This document shows, piece after piece, positions 25,878 to 33,805 of a stretch of 64,000 nt of DNA; positions within the stretch are counted from its first letter, which is position 1, and the number at the start of each line of letters is the position of its first letter. The notes under the pieces are model-generated. The model ran no database searches. It saw only the letters and a list, made by a program, of their open reading frames with translations, and had not been told where the DNA came from. Position numbers and translations under genes: made by a program. The stretch comes from Burkholderiales bacterium (GTDB taxonomy: Bacteria > Pseudomonadota > Gammaproteobacteria > Burkholderiales > Burkholderiaceae_D), in contig JACOUL010000023.1 in assembly GCA_016177875.1 (NCBI GenBank), forward strand, positions 1 through 64,000. The letters are read 5' to 3'.

Positions 25878-27329
25878 TCAGGGGCAGGTACTATCGATCA
25901 CGTAGTAATTCGTGCCGGTCTTGCGCAGCTTGGTCGTGACGAATGTGTTGTTATAGCCCATGTTCTGATTCGAGCCGTTTGCCAGGGCATAGCTGCCGCT
26001 GGCATGAGCGCGACCGTAATACACGTGGTAGTAGTTGCTCGACTTGTAGCAAGTGCCGGCAGTCGTGGTGGTGGTCGTTGCTGTCGTCGTCGTAGTCGTT
26101 GCTGCGGCGGTCGTGGTCGTAGTGCCTGCTGCCGTCGTGGTAGTGGTCGAACCGCCACCGCCAGTCATCGGGTGAGCATTGAAGAAATTCGCTGCGGCCT
26201 GGGCTGCATTGAACCCTTTGTTGATGATCCACGGGCCGCGCGTCTTGGCGCCCGGCCACCAGTGGCCGCGTTTGACGTCTTCCTTGACCACGGTATTCGA
26301 CGAGCCGGATGCGTCGTAAGGATCGGAGGTAAGCGTGGTCACGCCTGCCGCTGCCACTTGCGACTCGGAGGCATCGATGAGCACGGTTTCCAGAGCGCTT
26401 TGGCCGAAACCGTTATTGCCGTATTTGCTCCAGGTATAGGACAAACCGTCGGGCGATCCGGTCGTGGTCGAGGTCGGCGTCATACTGATGGCTTTGCCTT
26501 CCGCGCCCATCAGATTCGCGAACGTATTGATCAAGGCTTGGCCGACTTTGATCGGCACCGTGCAATCCTTCTTGTTATGAACAACCATCACTGGTGGCTG
26601 GCGCAGGATGCTCTTCTTCATTTCGGTACGCATATTGCTGATCACGGTGGAGTCGGCCAGCGTCGTGCCCAGACCGTAAGTGATCACCGTATTGCAATCG
26701 GTTGTGCCAGTGTAAGTCGCAGCCGTTTCACTGTAGCCGATGCCTTCGACCATGACCGAAGAGGCGATAACGTCCGGGTAGGTGACTTGCATGATGGTGC
26801 TCATGGCGCCGCCGGAAGAAATGCCGGTGACGTGCACGCGATTATTGTCGACCGTGAAGCGGTTCTTCATATAATCGATCATGCGTTTGATGTCACCCGG
26901 CTCGCCTTGGTCGCGGCGGATGTTGGCGGCCAGCCAGTAACCCCAGCAATTCGGGTTGCGGCCATCGTTATCGTTCGAGCTTGCATCATTATTCTGAAAC
27001 GGATACAGGATGATCGCGCGGCTGGATTCGGCATAAGTTTCCATGCCGATCAGATCGGTCATGGCACGGTCATTTTGGCGGCAGCCATGTAAAACGACCC
27101 ACAGCGGCGCGGCGGTGCCGGCGACATATGTCGAAGGTACGTAGTAGCTGAAGTAACGCTCCTTCGAACCGGATGCAGACGAGGCTGACTGCACGATATG
27201 GTAGGTGAAGCCTGCGTACGCCTGGTTTGCTACCAGCGCAGTCAGTACAACGAAAAAACTGAATAGACTTTTTAAAACTTTACCGCGAGTGGCAAGCCGG
27301 CCGAAACCGGCCGTAAAGGTAGTAAGCAT
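25878..27329 (-). CDS. Extracellular PHB depolymerase-family esterase
   Basis: The protein has 483 residues. A long signal peptide (cut near ANQAYAG, about residue 39) follows an ATG with GGAGA upstream. The alpha/beta-hydrolase domain has the oxyanion loop VVLHGCRQN and the lipase box GISSG (169-173, nucleophile Ser171). Two Cys-containing segments (NPNCWG, NKKDC) suggest disulfides. A Thr-rich linker (about 390-425) connects to a 58-residue C-terminal domain (TCYKSSNYYHVYYGRAHASG and ANGSNQNMG) typical of polymer-binding domains in this family. It should hydrolyse extracellular polyhydroxybutyrate or related polyesters. A terminator follows. Confidence 0.88.
   Translation of the reverse strand: MLTTFTAGFGRLATRGKVLKSLFSFFVVLTALVANQAYAGFTYHIVQSASSASGSKERYFSYYVPSTYVAGTAAPLWVVLHGCRQNDRAMTDLIGMETYAESSRAIILYPFQNNDASSNDNDGRNPNCWGYWLAANIRRDQGEPGDIKRMIDYMKNRFTVDNNRVHVTGISSGGAMSTIMQVTYPDVIASSVMVEGIGYSETAATYTGTTDCNTVITYGLGTTLADSTVISNMRTEMKKSILRQPPVMVVHNKKDCTVPIKVGQALINTFANLMGAEGKAISMTPTSTTTGSPDGLSYTWSKYGNNGFGQSALETVLIDASESQVAAAGVTTLTSDPYDASGSSNTVVKEDVKRGHWWPGAKTRGPWIINKGFNAAQAAANFFNAHPMTGGGGSTTTTTAAGTTTTTAAATTTTTTATTTTTTAGTCYKSSNYYHVYYGRAHASGSYALANGSNQNMGYNNTFVTTKLRKTGTNYYVIDSTCP
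26055..26162. repeat. Low-complexity ACN-triplet tract coding for a poly-Thr linker
   Basis: About 100 bases of near-triplet repeats (plus strand GTN, minus strand ACN) encode runs of 5-6 Thr separated by Ala-Ala or Gly in the PHB depolymerase. Such tracts vary in length by slippage. Codon third positions differ, so protein-level selection for Thr is likely. Confidence 0.85.
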
Positions 27330-27523
27330 GTTGTGTCTCCATTTTATGTTTTAGGGCGGCTTTGCGCTCTTATTTTTGCTGCGCCGCACGAAAACAACAT
27401 GCATCTACGCAGGTGCGAATAGGGAGTTCGCCACCTGATAATAGGATGTAAAAGTTGATTATTGAACTGGCAATTCGGCCAGTCCGTAACGATTCTTAAC
27501 GTGGTAACGGCATGCAGCAGTCC

Positions 27524-27715
27524 TTACGTTTCGGACTCGCCCCTCTCAGGCAGAGACATCTTTTGCATGTCCTCGCGATTCACACGATGCGCTCGCCGCG
27601 GCGTTTCAGCCGACTCTTCCTGTGGCTCAATATGCTGATCGCCGGATTTCTTTTGCAGAATGCCGTCGAAATTGGAAAGTTGTTTCCTGATTCGATTAGG
27701 ATGATTCGTTCTCAT
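27524..27715 (-). CDS. Small hydrophilic hypothetical protein
   Basis: ATG 27715 follows GAGAGG with seven bases between and yields 63 residues, MRTNHPNRIRKQLSNFDGIL and so on, highly charged, without a signal peptide or Cys. I do not recognise a family. It starts 41 bases after the stop of the SRAP gene on the same strand, so it could be the second gene of that operon. The good ribosome-binding site and biased composition support it, but an overlapping plus-strand frame exists, and only conservation could settle it. Confidence 0.45.
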   Translation of the reverse strand: MRTNHPNRIRKQLSNFDGILQKKSGDQHIEPQEESAETPRRAHRVNREDMQKMSLPERGESET

Positions 27716-27756
27716 TGCTGTCACCTCTCACGCGCATGAGCCAGAGGTTAGAGCAA

Positions 27757-28440
27757 TCACTCTTCGGCGAGTTCATCGCTTAGCAGATCGGGTTGGCGAG
27801 TTACGGAGCGCGGTGCTGCTTCGGCAATTAATTGTTCTGCCGGATAGGCTTGAAAAAAATCCGGTGCATTTTCTGGATTGGCATGAAGCCAGGTCTCATA
27901 TTGCTCGGGAGCCAAAATGACGACCATGCGTTTTTCATCTTCCGGTTTGTGAAAACGCCGCATCAAGAGATGTTCATTCGCGTTGATGGTCAGCATCGAA
28001 AACGATATCAAAGGGCGGTCGTTCATACCGCCGTTCGGACGCCATTCCCAAATGCCGGCCACGCCCATTGGTCGTTCTTCCGCGTCGGAAATCTTCCACC
28101 GAACGGCTTTCCCACTTGCATAGTTAGGCTCAAAGATAGCGTCGGTGGGGATAATGCAAAACTGACGCTTGCGGAAGGCATGGCGATAAGAGGGTTTGGC
28201 CGCCACCGTTTCCGTGCGCGCATTATAGGTTTGCCGCGCCAATTTCAAATCGGCCCAAGGAGGCACCATGCCGAAGCATGCTGGAACGCATTCGACTTGA
28301 TCCGAGCCGTCATCCGATAAACGGATAATAGGAGCAAAGTAGCCGGGAAAAATTTCCGGCTTGAATGTCTTATCCGGCACATCCACATCGAAATATTTCC
28401 GCAAGCGCTCGGAGCGGGGAGGAAGGTAATTTGCACACAT
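27757..28440 (-). CDS. SRAP (SOS response-associated peptidase, YedK/HMCES-like)
   Basis: The protein has 227 residues. Mature Cys2 follows the initiator Met (MCANYLPPRSERLRKYF); this residue forms a thiazolidine link to abasic DNA after Met removal. The other catalytic residues are visible: Asn in YNARTETV, Glu in IFEPNY and His in MRRFHKPEDEKRMVVIL. SRAP proteins protect abasic sites in single-stranded DNA during SOS-type stress. The imuABC operon lies about 2 kb away, but no LexA box was seen at this start. It is divergent from the DegP-like gene. Confidence 0.93.
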   Translation of the reverse strand: MCANYLPPRSERLRKYFDVDVPDKTFKPEIFPGYFAPIIRLSDDGSDQVECVPACFGMVPPWADLKLARQTYNARTETVAAKPSYRHAFRKRQFCIIPTDAIFEPNYASGKAVRWKISDAEERPMGVAGIWEWRPNGGMNDRPLISFSMLTINANEHLLMRRFHKPEDEKRMVVILAPEQYETWLHANPENAPDFFQAYPAEQLIAEAAPRSVTRQPDLLSDELAEE

Positions 28441-28548
28441 GGCTTATTTTAGTCCGCTCTTCAAAATAAGATCATTGCTTTGATTAAGATGAATGTTCGG
28501 CCTCTCCGCTAAAGACATTATTTCTCTACGCAGAGTCGTGGAGGAATC

Positions 28549-29694
28549 ATGCAAAATTTAGGCCGCTCATATCGCTATTCGGCATTGACAGGCGTTTTAG
28601 TCCTGATGACAGCGTGTTCGCCATCGAGCAATGAAGCGTCGGCTCCCTTGCCGGCCATAACAACGACCACAGCCATCCAACAAATGGCACCGCAAGCGGT
28701 AGCCTTGCCCAATTTCGTGAATCTCGTCAAGCAGCAAGGCCCGGCCATCGTCAATATTAGTACGATTACCGTACCGGCCGGCACGTCGCGATTGCGGCAA
28801 GGCGATCCCTTGTTTGAATTTTTCCGGCGCTTCGGCGTCGAGCCGGAATTCGATGAGGCACCGGTCGCAGGTCTTGGCTCCGGTTTCATCATCACCGCGG
28901 ACGGTTACGTCCTTACCAATGCCCATGTCGTTGCCGACGCCAGCGAAGTCACCGTCAAGCTTACCAACAAGCGCGAATACAAAGCGAAGGTGATCGGCAT
29001 CGATCCCTACACCGACGTGGGGTTGATCAAGATCGATGCGAAAGATTTGCCGATGGTTACCCTCGGTAATCCCAATGCATTGGAAGCAGGCGAGTGGGTC
29101 GCCGCAATCGGCGCGCCGTTCGGATTCGAGAACAGCATCACGGTCGGCGTAGTGAGCGCGAAAGGACGTTTGCTGCCCAGCGGAAGCTACGTGCCTTTCA
29201 TCCAAACCGATGTCGCCGTCAATCCCGGCAATTCGGGCGGGCCGCTATTTAATACGCGCGGCGAAGTGGTTGGGATCAATTCGCAAATCTATAGCCAAAC
29301 CGGCGGCTACATGGGCATCTCGTTTGCCATTCCCATCGATATCGCCTTGGATATTTCCAAGCAGCTGCGCGAGTCGGGTAAGGTCACGCGCGGACGCATC
29401 GGCATTCAGTCGCAGGAGCTGACGATCGACCTGGCGAGTTCGCTTGGACTCAAAGAAGCGCGCGGCGTACTGGTGGCCGGCGTACAAAAGGGTGGGCCTG
29501 CGGACAAGGCAGGCATTCAACCGGGCGACGTCATCCAAGCGTTCGACGGCAAGACGGTGGAAAATCCGGCCGACCTGGCACGCCTGGTCGGCAGCACGAA
29601 GCCCGGCACCACGGTGGCGGTGCAAATGTTACGTAAGAAGGAGACCTTGAATATCAAAGTGCAGTTGGATGAACTCAAGCTGCCGCAAACTTAA
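28549..29694 (+). CDS. DegP/DegQ-family serine protease, apparent lipoprotein
   Basis: The protein has 381 residues with GGAGG before the ATG. The N-terminus ends VLVLMTACSPSS, a plausible lipobox (Cys about 23), so it may be lipid-anchored rather than free in the periplasm. The trypsin-like domain has the catalytic His in VLTNAHVV, Asp in DPYTDVGLIK and Ser in NPGNSGGPL. One PDZ domain (about 280-375, with GVLVAGVQKGGPADKAGIQP) follows, as in DegS or short HtrA proteins rather than two-PDZ DegP. It probably handles misfolded envelope proteins. Its last four bases overlap the convergent patatin gene. Confidence 0.9.
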   Translation: MQNLGRSYRYSALTGVLVLMTACSPSSNEASAPLPAITTTTAIQQMAPQAVALPNFVNLVKQQGPAIVNISTITVPAGTSRLRQGDPLFEFFRRFGVEPEFDEAPVAGLGSGFIITADGYVLTNAHVVADASEVTVKLTNKREYKAKVIGIDPYTDVGLIKIDAKDLPMVTLGNPNALEAGEWVAAIGAPFGFENSITVGVVSAKGRLLPSGSYVPFIQTDVAVNPGNSGGPLFNTRGEVVGINSQIYSQTGGYMGISFAIPIDIALDISKQLRESGKVTRGRIGIQSQELTIDLASSLGLKEARGVLVAGVQKGGPADKAGIQPGDVIQAFDGKTVENPADLARLVGSTKPGTTVAVQMLRKKETLNIKVQLDELKLPQT

Positions 29695-30740
29695 GCTGCT
29701 TCAAGCTCCTCCAATTTTTCCGCAGTGAGTTGATATCCCGACTCACGCCGGCGCTCGATCCCCGCCGCCGAAAAATCGGCGCCGCCGCTGGCGCTGGGAT
29801 TGACGATCTCGACGATCTTGATCGGCGCGCCGAATTGCTTCAGCACTTTATAGCCAGGGGATGTTTTCAGCATCTGCAGCTCGGCATCGTTGGGGCGCGC
29901 ATCGATCAGCTTATCGAGCGCCATGGCGAGCTTAATCATTTCCGTGGTTTTCTTGGCGCGTTTTACGTCGGTCGCCATTTTGTGGCTGAAGGCAAGCGTC
30001 ATCATGCGCGACAGCACGTCTTGCATATTTTCCGGCTCGGAGACGGCTGCGCTGGGAAACAGCGACACGATATACAAGCGCTTATCCGGATCGGGACTTT
30101 CCTCCAAGGCGTCGATGACGCGCGACAGCGGCGTGTTGTCGAACAAGCCGCCGTCCCAGTAAAGGTGTTCTGCGCCGCCGGTATGAGGCGGCGCCGGCGC
30201 TTTGGTCGCGGGAAAGCTCGGCGGCAAACTGCCGCTGGCGCGCACATGTTCCGGCAAGATCGTCATTTCATCGCTGTCGAATTCTTCCAGTTTGCCGGTG
30301 AAGACATTGGTGGCCGTTAGTATCAGCCGTGGTGCGAGCCCTTCCTTGCGTGCCTGCGGGGTCAGCTTGGAAAAATCGATATGCTTTTCCAGCGTAGCTT
30401 TCAGCGGCGTGGTGTCGTAGAGATTGGTCCAATTCATGAAATTCCAAATGTCTCTGCGCACCGTGTACATGCCGGGGCAGCCGAACAAGGACATGTTGCG
30501 ATTGACGGCATCAGGCTGAAAGGGCAGGCTGATCGTAGTGAGATCTTGCCATAGGTGTTGCAAGCTTTTTTTCGGATCGCCGTTGCGATGTCCGCACAAA
30601 ACCGACGCATTGATCGCGCCGATCGAAACGCCTGAGACGACATCGGGGAGAATGCCGCCATCGAGCATGCATTCAATCGCGCCCAATTCGAACGCGCCCA
30701 GCGCGCCGCCGCCTTGCAAGACTAAACCCGTAATCGTCAT
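29691..30740 (-). CDS. Patatin-like phospholipase
   Basis: The protein has 349 residues, no signal peptide. The patatin catalytic dyad is complete: glycine-rich oxyanion LVLQGGGALGAFELGAIECM, nucleophile motif GVSIGAIN (Ser in GxSxG) and Asp in YWDGGLFDNTPLS. It fits the RssA-like or DUF3734-like cytoplasmic patatin group, which has lipid acyl hydrolase activity. The role in this organism is unknown. Convergent with the DegP-like gene. Confidence 0.9.
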   Translation of the reverse strand: MTITGLVLQGGGALGAFELGAIECMLDGGILPDVVSGVSIGAINASVLCGHRNGDPKKSLQHLWQDLTTISLPFQPDAVNRNMSLFGCPGMYTVRRDIWNFMNWTNLYDTTPLKATLEKHIDFSKLTPQARKEGLAPRLILTATNVFTGKLEEFDSDEMTILPEHVRASGSLPPSFPATKAPAPPHTGGAEHLYWDGGLFDNTPLSRVIDALEESPDPDKRLYIVSLFPSAAVSEPENMQDVLSRMMTLAFSHKMATDVKRAKKTTEMIKLAMALDKLIDARPNDAELQMLKTSPGYKVLKQFGAPIKIVEIVNPSASGGADFSAAGIERRRESGYQLTAEKLEELEAA

Positions 30741-30804
30741 AGTGCTATTTCCTTGTGTCGCATTTGCGTGAGATGAATAGACGGAAGTATAAGCGCATTA
30801 GAAC

Positions 30805-32307
30805 TCACTTCAATACCACTCGCGCTTCATCCCCGTACTGCACCGTCTTTTTCTTGCTGATGTAATTCATTACCACTTCAGTTTCGATGGGCGACGAGTC
30901 ATCGGCAAGCAGGCGCTTGGCTTTCTTCAAGGGATCGAAGCCGTCGTTGCCGTCGGCAAGATATTCGCTGACCGCCAGCGTGTACCGGCCTTGCGGGTCG
31001 ATCGGCTTTTCTCCGATCAAGGCTTGGACAACGCGGCTGCCTTTCGGTTTTTCGGGGGCAATGATCAGTTTCATGCCGGAGACGTGCGGAAATCTGCCGG
31101 TTGCCGAGATACCCAGCTTGTCGCCGATGCCTTCAAACAGTTCGATTAATTGCGCGCCGGTCACTTCCAGCTTATAGATATGGTTTTCGAACGGCAGTAA
31201 TGCTTTCACATGCATCTTGGTCAGCGTCCCGACAGGAATCACGGTATTGCTGCGCAGTGCGCCGCCGTTGGCCAAGCCGATATCGGCTTGCATCGCATCG
31301 CGGAATGCATCGGCAATCAAATAGCCTGCGGCCGTTTCGCGCATGCGTACGGTATCGGTCCTGGCGTCCAGTGCGACGGTGGTTTCGCCAATGGGGGCAG
31401 AAAGCGCTTGCCGCAACGTGGTTTCATATTGATTGAGAATGGCGACGATATTCGCGTCTTGGTCCAGATTGGCATTGAGCGGCACCAGCTTCCATTCGAT
31501 GCGGTCGATGCGCTTGCTCGCTTTGTTCACGTGCAGCTGTGCTATCACGGCATCTTTGGCGTCGGAGCCCGCCTTGAACAGCGGCTTGCCGGCAACGACC
31601 TCCGATACCAGGAAATGGTCATGGCCGCCGAGGATCAAATCCACGCGGCAGGCTCTTGCCACCTTGCGGTCATCTTCCATATCCAAATGCGTGAGCGCCA
31701 CCACGACTTCCGCTTTTTTCTCGCGCCGCAGACGTCTGGCCAATCCGCACGCGGTACTCACGGCATTGCGGAATTCCCACTCTTTGCCCGGACGCGATAC
31801 ATTAGGTGTAGCCGCAGTAATGACGCCGATGAAAGCGACGCGGATGCCGTCGACGGCCTTGACGACATAAGGCGTGGTGCCGGCAAAGGGCTTCTTGCTT
31901 CCCTTCTTGACGATGTTGGCGGCCAGCCAGGGAAACGATGACTCGGCGATCCGCTCCTGCAAAACATCGGGGCCGTAATCGAACTCGTGATTGCCGAGCA
32001 CGGCCGCATCGAATTGCAAAGCATTGAGCATCGCGATCATTTGCTTGCCCTTGAATTCGGAAGAAATGACGCTGGGCGAAATGGCATCGCCGCCGAAAGT
32101 CAACAGCGCGCGATTGCCTGTGTCGGATGCCAGCTTGCGCGCGCTTGCCAGTCTTGCCAGTCCGACCCGCTCGCCGTTCACGGTAGGCACTTGATAGACG
32201 TCGTTGACGTGAACAATCGAAATGACCGTGTTGCCGCTGTTGTCCGCCGCTATACATAGCAGCGGCGTCATCACCATCCAACACAAGAGAATTTTTGCCA
32301 ACTTCAC
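30805..32307 (-). CDS. Periplasmic UshA-like 5'-nucleotidase/metallophosphatase
   Basis: The protein has 500 residues with a signal peptide (MKLAKILLCWMVMTPLLCIA). The metallophosphatase core contains SIVHVNDVY, FGGDAISPS, GNHEFDYG and GGHDHFLV, giving the bimetal ligands. The C-terminal 5'-nucleotidase domain (about 320-490) has GNGGALRSNT-like LANGGALRSNTVIPVG and YLADGNDGFD. It should dephosphorylate extracytoplasmic nucleotides or related phosphoesters. The first motif (HVNDVYQV) lacks the usual HG after the D-x, a small deviation. It stands alone, 64 bases from the patatin start. Confidence 0.9.
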   Translation of the reverse strand: MKLAKILLCWMVMTPLLCIAADNSGNTVISIVHVNDVYQVPTVNGERVGLARLASARKLASDTGNRALLTFGGDAISPSVISSEFKGKQMIAMLNALQFDAAVLGNHEFDYGPDVLQERIAESSFPWLAANIVKKGSKKPFAGTTPYVVKAVDGIRVAFIGVITAATPNVSRPGKEWEFRNAVSTACGLARRLRREKKAEVVVALTHLDMEDDRKVARACRVDLILGGHDHFLVSEVVAGKPLFKAGSDAKDAVIAQLHVNKASKRIDRIEWKLVPLNANLDQDANIVAILNQYETTLRQALSAPIGETTVALDARTDTVRMRETAAGYLIADAFRDAMQADIGLANGGALRSNTVIPVGTLTKMHVKALLPFENHIYKLEVTGAQLIELFEGIGDKLGISATGRFPHVSGMKLIIAPEKPKGSRVVQALIGEKPIDPQGRYTLAVSEYLADGNDGFDPLKKAKRLLADDSSPIETEVVMNYISKKKTVQYGDEARVVLK

Positions 32308-32442
32308 ATGGCCTCCTTTGACTTTATAGACGTCGCATAGTGCTAAATAATATCCGATGACGCGTTGAGCGAGAACGCCGTTTGTACAATGCTATGATGC
32401 CTTCGCAGTTCAACAATGATCAAATACAAAAGGGAGGAGCAC

Positions 32443-33798
32443 ATGAAGCGCAATGTAACGGCGATGCATGTTGGGATCGCACTAATGTTGGCAGCCGGCT
32501 TGGCTTTGCCGTCGGCCGCCGAGGCGAGCATTTGGAAGAAGATCAAAAAAACCGCTACAAAAACCACCAGCACCGTTAGCCACGCCGTTGAATCGGGTGC
32601 CAAGGATGCGGCTTCTGCCGTTAAGGACACGGCCAAAAAAGTCGAGGAAGAGGTACCCGCGGTCGGCGAGCGTGTGCATGACACCGGTGTCGCTCTCGGC
32701 AAGCAAGTTAAAAAAGATGGCGACAAGGTCACCTATGAATTGAAGAAGGACGGCCAATTGGTCGGCCACGTGGTGGTCCAAGGCGGTAAGGTGGTGGCAA
32801 CCGAGACAGTGGAGGCCGGCAAGGTTGTCGCTTCCGAAGCAGAGTCCGGCGGCAAGTACTTAGTGGATGGCGGCAAGATCGTCGGGCAGGAAGTAGTCTT
32901 CAACGGCAAAGTGATCGGCAAGACGATTATTAAAGACGGCGAAGTGGTTGGTCAGGCCGTCATCGAAGGCGGCGAATATGTCGTCAAGGAAGGCATGATC
33001 GTGCTGAAGGAAATTTCAAACCTGGTGTGCAAAGGGTTGATTTCCGCGGTTCGCGACGGTAAGCATCTCGGCACCATTCTTCCCGAATTTTCCAGCGTGT
33101 CCGGCAAGCTCAATAGCCGCACCTCTTCCAAGCGCACTGAAATCAGCGGCAAGCAAAATGCGCTGCTTACCACCATCTCCAACGAAATCAAACCGCTCGA
33201 GCAGCACGTGCCTGAATTGAAGCGCATTGCCGGACTGATGAAGTCCAATGCTTCCAAGATGCGTGATCTGTTTAGCTCGGATACGCTATGCAATTCCTCG
33301 GCTAAAGACTTGGAATCCAAGCTGCTGGCTCTCGGCTTGCAGCCGAATTTGTCCGGCACGAAGAGCGCCGGCTTGGGCGGATTTTTCATTCGCGAAGCAC
33401 ATGCCGCCTCCAAGGAATTCTATATGGCGTATAACCTCAACGGTTCCATCGCTGCCGGAGGCGGTTTGCAAACCGCGCTTTCGATCGTCACTAACTATAA
33501 GGGCAATACCGGCGTCTTCATTTCAGTGGGGCCGCAGATCGTGACCAATATTTCCGGCGGCGGCAGCGTCGGCATGCAGTTTTTCCCCAAGGTTGACCTG
33601 GGCGACTTTTCCGGTTGGGGATGGGGCATCGGCGTTTCAGGCGGACCGCCAAGCAAGATCGTCGGCGCAGGCCTTGATGTGGCCTTTGACGACTCCTTCA
33701 AAAAATTTCAAGGTTTCGGCATTAGCGGCGGCGTTGGGCTCGGAGCGATTCCTGCCGATGTCGGCGTTTCCGGCAGCTATGCGTGGAAGCTAAAGTAA
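32443..33798 (+). CDS. Secreted repeat protein of unknown function with glycine-rich C-terminal domain
   Basis: ATG 32443 has GGGAGGAG upstream and gives 451 residues with a signal peptide (ends PSAAEA). The mature protein has four parts. An amphipathic Lys/Ala/Glu-rich helix (about 25-75) resembles LEA/apolipoprotein-like repeats. Next are some eight short 10-12-residue repeats of the form dGkxVGxxVxxGG (about 85-185), such as KDGQLVGHVVVQGGKVV. A helical part with two Cys follows (about 190-300). The C-terminus (about 320-451) is rich in Gly and aromatic residues (FYMAYNLNGSIAAGGGLQTA, GWGWGIGVSGGPP), suggestive of beta-strands of an outer-membrane or channel-like domain. I do not recognise the family. 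It stands alone between a nucleotidase and an esterase gene. Confidence 0.75.
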   Translation: MKRNVTAMHVGIALMLAAGLALPSAAEASIWKKIKKTATKTTSTVSHAVESGAKDAASAVKDTAKKVEEEVPAVGERVHDTGVALGKQVKKDGDKVTYELKKDGQLVGHVVVQGGKVVATETVEAGKVVASEAESGGKYLVDGGKIVGQEVVFNGKVIGKTIIKDGEVVGQAVIEGGEYVVKEGMIVLKEISNLVCKGLISAVRDGKHLGTILPEFSSVSGKLNSRTSSKRTEISGKQNALLTTISNEIKPLEQHVPELKRIAGLMKSNASKMRDLFSSDTLCNSSAKDLESKLLALGLQPNLSGTKSAGLGGFFIREAHAASKEFYMAYNLNGSIAAGGGLQTALSIVTNYKGNTGVFISVGPQIVTNISGGGSVGMQFFPKVDLGDFSGWGWGIGVSGGPPSKIVGAGLDVAFDDSFKKFQGFGISGGVGLGAIPADVGVSGSYAWKLK

Positions 33799-33805
33799 CG
33801 TCGTT

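Noticed and set aside
26004-27092. Long plus-strand open frame (362 codons) opposite the PHB depolymerase gene
   Set aside because: It mirrors the codon structure of the real minus-strand gene, has repetitive His/Gly/Arg composition and no recognisable family.
27512-27739. 75-codon plus-strand frame opposite the small SRAP-linked gene
   Set aside because: No ribosome-binding site and a less gene-like composition than the minus-strand frame.
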